Part shown: positions 52,676-61,237 of the stretch, in pieces | How the letters are laid out: the number at the start of each line of letters is the position of its first letter | How positions within the stretch are numbered: position 1 is the first letter of the stretch | Source: Ptiloglossa arizonensis | Taxonomy: Eukaryota; Arthropoda; Insecta; Hymenoptera; Colletidae | Direction: 5' to 3' | Length of the DNA: 64,000 bases | Assembly (NCBI RefSeq): GCF_051014685.1 | Contig: NW_027478419.1 | Span: forward strand, 186,001-250,000 | Notes under the pieces: generated by a model | The model's input: only the letters and a program-made list of their open reading frames with translations | Databases searched by the model: none | What the model was told of the DNA's origin: nothing | Program-made: the position numbers and the translations under genes

Positions 52676-54440
52676 CGTTTCTTACCTCCAAACTGCCATA
52701 TCTCGCGAACGGATTGACCAATCCGCAAAATTTCTGTTGCGTCTGAAAGTAGAAACTCCCCCGATTACAACGGTGTGCGTACTATTCCCCTAGGCCGTTC
52801 TAGTTACTCGTTTCGAGCATCAGAACTGCGAAAATTTTGAGTTTCTCAAGCGTTTCTTACCTCCAAACTGCCATATCTCGCGATCGGATTGACCAATCCG
52901 CAAAATTTCTGTTGCATTTGAAAGTAGAAACTCGCCTGATTACAACGGTATGCGTACATTTCCCCTAGGCCGTTCTAGTTACTCGTTTCGAGCATCAGAA
53001 CTGCGAAAATTTTGAGTTTCTCAAGCGTTTCTTATCTCCAAACTGCCATATCTCGCGAACGGATAGACCAATCTGCAAAATATCTGTAGCATCTGAAAGT
53101 AGAAACTCGCCCGATTACAACGGTATGTGTAGTTTTCCCCTAGGCCGTTCCAGTTATTCGTTTCGAGCATCAGAACTGCGAAAATTTTGAGTTTCTCAAG
53201 CGTTTCTTATTTCCAAACTGCCATATCTCGCGAACGGATTGATCAATCCGCAAAATTTCTGTTGCGTCTGAAAGTAGAAACTCGCCCGATTACAACGGTG
53301 TGCGTACTATTCCCCTAGGCCGTTCTAGTTACTCGTTTCGAGCATCAGAACTGCGAAAATTTTGAGTTTTTCAAGCGTTTCTTACCTCCAAACTGCCATA
53401 TCTCGCGAACGGATTGACCAATCCGCAAAATTTCTGTTGCGTCTGAAAGTAGAAACTCCCCCGATTACAACGGTGTGCGTACTATTCCCCTAGGCCGTTC
53501 TAGTTACTCGTTTCGAGCATCAGAACTGCGAAAATTTTGAGTTTCTCAAGCGTTTCTTACCTCCAAACTGCCATATCTCGCGATCGGATTGACCAATCCG
53601 CAAAATTTCTGTTGCATTTGAAAGTAGAAACTCGCCTGATTACAACGGTATGCGTACATTTCCCCTAGGCCGTTCTAGTTACTCGTTTCGAGCATCAGAA
53701 CTGCGAAAATTTTGAGTTTCTCAAGCGTTTCTTATCTCCAAACTGCCATATCTCGCGAACGGATAGACCAATCTGCAAAATTTCTGTTGCGTCTGAAAGT
53801 AGAAACTCGCCCGATTACAACGGTGTGCGTACTATTCCCCTAGGCCGTTCTTGTTACTCGTTTCGAGCATCAGAACTGCGAAAATTTTGAGTTTTTCAAG
53901 CGTTTCTTACCTCCAAACTGCCATATCTCGCGAACGGATTGACCAATCCGCAAAATTTCTGTTGCGTCTGAAAGTAGAAACTCCCCCGATTACAACGGTG
54001 TGCGTACTATTCCCCTAGGCCGTTCTAGTTACTCGTTTCGAGCATCAGAACTGCGAAAATTTTGAGTTTCTCAAGCGTTTCTTACCTCCAAACTGCCATA
54101 TCTCGCGATCGGATTGACCAATCCGCAAAATTTCTGTTGCATTTGAAAGTAGAAACTCGCCTGATTACAACGGTATGCGTACATTTCCCCTAGGCCGTTC
54201 TAGTTACTCGTTTCGAGCATCAGAACTGCGAAAATTTTGAGTTTCTCAAGCGTTTCTTATCTCCAAACTGCCATATCTCGCGAACGGATAGACCAATCTG
54301 CAAAATATCTGTAGCATCTGAAAGTAGAAACTCGCCCGATTACAACGGTATGTATAGTTTTCCCCTAGGCCGTTCCAGTTATTCGTTTCGAGCATCAGAA
54401 CTGCGAAAGTTTTGAGTTTCTCAAGCGTTTCTTACATCCA
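52676..54440 (+). repeat. Shortened relatives of the pentamer HOR (700- and 525-bp spacing)
   Basis: Pentamer types 2 and 3 (TCGCGATCGG/CGCCTGATTAC and GGATAGACCAATCTGC) recur with the GGATAGACC marker at 53,063, 53,763 and 54,288. The spacing is thus four and then three monomers instead of five. Types 4 and 5 are missing. Type 1 is represented by a CTCCCCCGATTAC form with GAGTTTTTCAAG. Near 53,763 a type-3 left half (GGATAGACCAATCTGC) runs directly into a TTTCTGTTGCGTCTG right half, a hybrid monomer that marks a crossover point. Confidence 0.88.
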
Positions 54441-56940
54441 AACTGCCATATCTCGCGAACGGATCGACCAATCCGCAAAATTTCAGTTGCATGTGCAAGT
54501 AGAATCTCGCCCGATTACAACGGTATGCGTTCTTTTCCCCTAGGCCGTTCTAGTTATTCGTTTCGAGCATCAGAACTGCGCAAATTTTGAGTTTCTCAAG
54601 CGTTTCTTACCTCCAAACTGCCATATCTCGCGAACGGATTGACCAATCCGCAAAATTTCTGTTGCATCTGAAAGTAGAAACTCGCCCGATTAAAACGGTG
54701 TGCGTACTATTCCCCTAGGCCGTTCTAGTTATTTCGTTCCGAGCATCAGAACTGCGCAAATTTTGAGTTTCTCAAGCGTTTCTTATATCCAAACTGCCAT
54801 ATCTCGCGAACGGATTGATCAATCCGCAAAATTTCTGTTGCATCTGAAAGTAGAAACTCGCCCTATTACAACGGTATGCGCACTTTTCCCCTAGGCCGTT
54901 CTAGTTATTCGTTTCGAGCATCAGAACTGCGAAAATTTTGAGTTTATCAAGCGTTTCTTATTTCCAAACTGCCATATCTCGCGAACGGATTGTCCAATCC
55001 GCAAAATTTCTGTTGCGTCTGAAAGTAGAAACTCGCCCGATTACAACGGTATGCGTACTTTTCCCCTATGCCGTTCTAGTTACTCGTTTCGAGCATCAGA
55101 ACTGCGAAAATTTTGAGTTTATCAAGCGTTTCTTACTTCCAAACTGCCATATCTCGCGAACGGATTGTCCAATCCGCAAAATTTCTGTTGCGTCTGAAAG
55201 TAGAAACTCGCCCGATTACAACGGTGTGCGTACTATTCCCCTAAGCCGTTCTAGTTACTCGTTTCGAGCATCAGAACTGCGAAAATTTTGAGTTTCTCAA
55301 GCGTTTCTTATATCCAAACTGCCATATCTCGCGAACGGATTGATCAATCCGCAAAATTTCTGTTGCATCTGAAAGTAGAAACTCGCCCGATTACAACGGT
55401 ATGCGCACTTTTCCCCTAGGCCGTTCTAGTTATTCGTGTCGGGCATCAGAACTGCGAAAATTTTGAGTTTCTCAAGCGTTTCTTACATCCAAACTGCCAT
55501 ATCTCGCGAACGGATTGACCAATCCGCAAAATTTCTGTTGCATCTGAAAGAAGAAACTCGCCCGATTACAACGGTATGCGTACTTTTCCCCTATGCCGTT
55601 CTAGTTATTCGTTTCGAGCATCAGAACTGCGAAAATTTTGAGTTTCTCAAGCGTTTCTTACCTCCAAACTGCCATATCTCGCGAACGGATTGATCAATCC
55701 GCAAAATTTCTGTTGCATCTGAAAGTAGAAACTCGCCCGATTACAACGGTATGCGTACTTTTCCCCTATGCCGTTCTAGTTACTCGTTTCGAGCATCAGA
55801 ACTGGGAAAATTTTGAGTTTATCAAGCGTGTCTTATTTCCAAACTGCCATATCTCGCGAACGGATTGATCAATCCGCAAAATTTCTGTGGCATCTGAAAG
55901 TAGAAACTCGCCCGATTACAACGGTATGCGCACTTTTCCACTAGGCGGTTCTAGTTATTCGTTTCGAGCATCAGAAGTGCGAAAATTTTGAGTTTCTCAA
56001 GCGTTTCTTATTTCCAAACTACCATATCTCGCGAACGGATTGATCAATCCGCAAAATTTCTGATGCATCTGAAAGTAGAAGCTCGCCCGATTACAACGGT
56101 ATGCGCACTTTTCCCCTAGGCCGTTCTAGTTATTCGTTTCGAGCATCAGAACTGCGAAAATTTTGAGTTTCTCAAGCGTTTCTTACCTCCAAACTGCCAT
56201 ATCTCGCGAACGGATTGATCAATCCGCAAAATTTCTGTTGCATCTGAAAGTAGAAACTCGCCCGATTACAACGGTATGCGTACTTTTCCCCTATGCCGTT
56301 CTAGTTACTCGTTTCGAGCATCAGAACTGGGAAAATTTTGAGTTTATCAAGCGTTTCTTATTTCCAAACTGCCATATCTCGCGAACGGATTGATCAATCC
56401 GCAAAATTTCTGTGGCATCTGAAAGTAGAAACTCGCCCGATTACAACGGTATGCGCACTTTTCCCCTAGGAGGTTCTAGTTATTCGTTTCGAGCATCAGA
56501 ACTGCGAAAATTTTGAGTTTCTCAAGCGTTTCTTATTTCCAAACTACCATATCTCGCGAACGGATTGATCAATCCGCAAAATTTCTGATGCATCTGAAAG
56601 TAGAAGCTCGCCCGATTACAACGGTATGAGCACTTTTCCCCTAGGCCGTTCTAGTTATTCGTGTCGAGCATCAGAACTGCGAAAATTTTGAGTTTCTCAA
56701 GCGTTTCTTACCTCCAAACTGCCATATCTCGCGAACGGATCGACCAATCCGCAAAATTTTTGTTGCATCTCAAAGTAGAAACTCGCCCGATTACAACGGT
56801 ATGCGTACTTTTCCCCTAGGCCGTTCTAGTTGTTCGTTTCGAGCATCAGAAATGTGAAAATTTTGAGTTTCTCAAGCGTTTCTTACTTCCAAACTGCCAT
56901 ATCTCGCGAACGGATCGACCAATCCGCAAAATTTCTGTTG
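54441..56940 (+). repeat. Mosaic monomers with a 525-bp trimer pair
   Basis: After several mixed monomers (CCCTATTACAACGG near 54,862, TTCCGAGCATC near 54,738, TTGTCCAATCC near 54,990 and 55,165), a three-monomer unit repeats at about 55,622-56,146 and 56,147-56,671. Markers are AACTGGGAAAATTTTG (55,801 and 56,326), AAACTACCATATC and GATGCATCTGAAAGTAGAAGC. The copies differ at GCGTGTCTTA versus GCGTTTCTTA, CCACTAGGCGG versus CCCCTAGGAGG and GAAGTGCG versus GAACTGCG. Confidence 0.83.
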
Positions 56941-59900
56941 CGTCTGAAAGTAGAAACTCACCCGATTACAACGGTGTGCGTACTATTCCCCTAGGCCGTT
57001 CTAGTTACTCGTTTCGAGCATCAGAACTGCGAAAATTTTGAGTTTCTCAAGCGTTTCTTACCTCCAAACTGCCATATCTCGCGATCGGATTGACCAATCC
57101 GCAAAATTTCTGTTGCATTTGAAAGTAGAAACTCGCCTGATTACAACGGTATGCGTACATTTCCCCTAGGCCGTTCTAGTTACTCGTTTCGAGCATCAGA
57201 ACTGCGAAAATTTTGAGTTTCTCAAGCGTTTCTTATCTCCAAACTGCCATATCTCGCGAACGGATAGACCAATCTGCAAAATATCTGTAGCATCTGAAAG
57301 TAGAAACTCGCCCGATTACAACGGTATGTGTAGTTTTCCCCTAGGCCGTTCCAGTTATTCGTTTCGAGCATCAGAACTGCGAAAGTTTTGAGTTTCTCAA
57401 GCGTTTCTTACATCCAAACTGCCATATCTCGCGAACGGATTGACTGATCCACAAAATTTCTGTTGCATCTGAAAGTAGAAACTCGCCCGATTACAACGGT
57501 ATGCGCACTTTTCCCCTAGGCCGTTCTAGTTATTCGTGTCGAGCATCAGAACTGCGCAAATTTTGAGTTTCTCAAGCGTTTCTTACCTCCAAACTGCCAT
57601 ATCTCGCGAACGGATTGACCAATCCGCAAAATTTCTGTTGCATCTGAAAGTAGAAACTCACCCGATTACAACGGTATGCGTACTCTTCCCCTATGCCGTT
57701 CTAGTTACTCGTTTCGAGCATCAGAACTGCGAAAATTTTGAGTTTTTCAAGCGTTTCTTACCTCCAAACTGCCATATCTCGCGAACGGATTGACCAATCC
57801 GCAAAATTTCTGTTGCGTCTGAAAGTAGAAACTCACCCGATTACAACGGTGTGCGTACAATTCCCCTAGGCCGTTCTAGTTACTCGTTTCGAGCATCAGA
57901 ACTGCGAAAATTTTGAGTTTCTCAAGCGTTTCTTACCTCCAAACTGCCATATCTCGCGATCGGATTGACCAATCCGCAAAATTTCTGTTGCATTTGAAAG
58001 TAGAAACTCGCCTGATTACAACGGTATGCGTACATTTCCCCTAGGCCGTTCTAGTTACTCGTTTCGAGTATCAGAACTGCGAAAATTTTGAGTTTCTCAA
58101 GCGTTTCTTATCTCCAAACTGCCATATCTCGCGAACGGATAGACCAATCTGCAAAATATCTGTAGCATCTGAAAGTAGAAACTCGCCCGATTACAACGGT
58201 ATGTGTAGTTTTCCCCTAGGCCGTTCCAGTTATTCGTTTCGAGCATCAGAACTGCGAAAGTTTTGAGTTTCTCAAGCGTTTCTTACATCCAAACTGCCAT
58301 ATCTCGCGAATGGATTGACTGATCCACAAAATTTCTGTTGCATCTGAAAGTAGAAACTCGCCCGATTACAACGGTATGCGCACTTTTCCCCTAGGCCGTT
58401 CTAGTTATTCGTGTCGAGCATCAGAACTGCGCAAATTTTGAGTTTCTCAAGCGTTTCTTACCTCCAAACTGCCATATCTCGCGAACGGATTGACCATTCC
58501 GCAAAATGTCTGTTGCATCTGAAAGTAGAAACTCACCCGATTACAACGGTATGCGTACTCTTCCCCTATGCCGTTCTAGTTACTCGTTTCGAGCATCAGA
58601 ACTGCGAAAATTTTGAGTTTTTCAAGCGTTTCTTACCTCCAAACTGCCATATCTCGCGAACGGATTGACCAATCCGCAAAATTTCTGTTGCGTCTGAAAG
58701 TAGAAACTCACCCGATTACAACGGTGTGCGTACTATTCCCCTAGGCCGTTCTAGTTACTCGTTTCGAGCATCAGAACTGCGAAAATTTTGAGTTTCTCAA
58801 GCGTTTCTTACCTCCAAACTGCCATATCTCGCGATCGGATTGACCAATCCGCAAAATTTCTGTTGCATTTGAAAGTAGAAACTCGCCTGATTACAACGGT
58901 ATGCGTACATTTCCCCTAGGCCGTTCTAGTTACTCGTTTCGAGCATCAGAACTGCGAAAATTTTGAGTTTCTCAAGCGTTTCTTATCTCCAAACTGCCAT
59001 ATCTCGCGAACGGATAGACCAATCTGCAAAATATCTGTAGCATCTGAAAGTAGAAACTCGCCCGATTACAACGGTATGTGTAGTTTTCCCCTAGGCCGTT
59101 CCAGTTATTCGTTTCGAGCATCAGAACTGCGAAAGTTTTGAGTTTCTCAAGCGTTTCTTACATCCAAACTGCCATATCTCGCGAACGGATTGACTGATCC
59201 ACAAAATTTCTGTTGCATCTGAAAGTAGAAACTCGCCCGATTACAACGGTATGCGCACTTTTCCCCTAGGCCGTTCTAGTTATTCGTGTCGAGCATCAGA
59301 ACTGCGCAAATTTTGAGTTTCTCAAGCGTTTCTTACCTCCAAACTGCCATATCTCGCGAACGGATTGACCAATCCGCAAAATTTCTGTTGCATCTGAAAG
59401 TAGAAACTCACCCGATTACAACGGTATGCGTACTCTTCCCCTATGCCGTTCTAGTTACTCGTTTCGAGCATCAGAACTGCGAAAATTTTGAGTTTTTCAA
59501 GCGTTTCTTACCTCCAAACTGCCATATCTCGCGAACGGATTGACCAATCCGCAAAATTTCTGTTGCGTCTGAAAGTAGAAACTCACCCGATTACAACGGT
59601 GTGCGTACAATTCCCCTAGGCCGTTCTAGTTACTCGTTTCGAGCATCAGAACTGCGAAAATTTTGAGTTTCTCAAGCGTTTCTTACCTCCAAACTGCCAT
59701 ATCTCGCGATCGGATTGACCAATCCGCAAAATTTCTGTTGCATTTGAAAGTAGAAACTCGCCTGATTACAACGGTATGCGTACATTTCCCCTAGGCCGTT
59801 CTAGTTACTCGTTTCGAGCATCAGAACTGCGAAAATTTTGAGTTTCTCAAGCGTTTCTTATCTCCAAACTGCCATATCTCGCGAACGGATAGACCAATCT

Positions 59901-61237
59901 GCAAAATATCTGTAGCATCTGAAAGTAGAAACTCGCCCGATTACAACGGTATGTGTAGTTTTCCCCTAGGCCGTTCCAGTTATTCGTTTCGAGCATCAGA
60001 ACTGCGAAAGTTTTGAGTTTCTCAAGCGTTTCTTACATCCAAACTGCCATATCTCGCGAATGGATTGACTGATCCACAAAATTTCTGTTGCATCTGAAAG
60101 TAGAAACTCGCCCGATTACAACGGTATGCGCACTTTTCCCCTAGGCCGTTCTAGTTATTCGTGTCGAGCATCAGAACTGCGCAAATTTTGAGTTTCTCAA
60201 GCGTTTCTTACCTCCAAACTGCCATATCTCGCGAACGGATTGACCATTCCGCAAAATGTCTGTTGCATCTGAAAGTAGAAACTCACCCGATTACAACGGT
60301 ATGCGTACTCTTCCCCTATGCCGTTCTAGTTACTCGTTTCGAGCATCAGAACTGCGAAAATTTTGAGTTTTTCAAGCGTTTCTTACCTCCAAACTGCCAT
60401 ATCTCGCGAACGGATTGACCAATCCGCAAAATTTCTGTTGCGTCTGAAAGTAGAAACTCACCCGATTACAACGGTGTGCGTACTATTCCCCTAGGCCGTT
60501 CTAGTTACTCGTTTCGAGCATCAGAACTGCGAAAATTTTGAGTTTCTCAAGCGTTTCTTACCTCCAAACTGCCATATCTCGCGATCGGATTGACCAATCC
60601 GCAAAATTTCTGTTGCATTTGAAAGTAGAAACTCGCCTGATTACAACGGTATGCGTACATTTCCCCTAGGCCGTTCTAGTTACTCGTTTCGAGCATCAGA
60701 ACTGCGAAAATTTTGAGTTTCTCAAGCGTTTCTTATCTCCAAACTGCCATATCTCGCGAACGGATAGACCAATCTGCAAAATATCTGTAGCATCTGAAAG
60801 TAGAAACTCGCCCGATTACAACGGTATGTGTAGTTTTCCCCTAGGCCGTTCCAGTTATTCGTTTCGAGCATCAGAACTGCGAAAGTTTTGAGTTTCTCAA
60901 GCGTTTCTTACATCCAAACTGCCATATCTCGCGAACGGATTGACTGATCCACAAAATTTCTGTTGCATCTGAAAGTAGAAACTCGCCCGATTACAACGGT
61001 ATGCGCACTTTTCCCCTAGGCCGTTCTAGTTATTCGTGTCGAGCATCAGAACTGCGCAAATTTTGAGTTTCTCAAGCGTTTCTTACCTCCAAACTGCCAT
61101 ATCTCGCGAACGGATTGACCATTCCGCAAAATTTCTGTTGCATCTGAAAGTAGAAACTCACCCGATTACAACGGTATGCGTACTCTTCCCCTATGCCGTT
61201 CTAGTTACTCGTTTCGAGCATCAGAACTGCGAAAATT
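56941..61237 (+). repeat. Pentamer HOR block B, 875-bp unit, ~4.9 copies
   Basis: This is the same five-monomer unit as block A. Type-5 monomers begin near 57,536, 58,411, 59,286, 60,161 and 61,036, exactly 875 bp apart. Units alternate between two subtypes, giving a 1750-bp superunit. From about 58,733 rightward the sequence aligns with block A at 22,238 bp. Left of that, the unit aligned with block A's first unit is the other subtype, so block B has one unit more. A private GAGTATCAG variant lies near 58,067. Confidence 0.95.

Noticed and set aside
35578..61237. Assembly artefact (duplicated or looped contig) as the explanation for the two pentamer blocks
   Set aside because: It cannot be excluded without reads. 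However, the blocks differ in unit number and subtype order, and the flanking segment carries a two-monomer deletion and at least one substitution, which a simple duplicated-contig error would not create.
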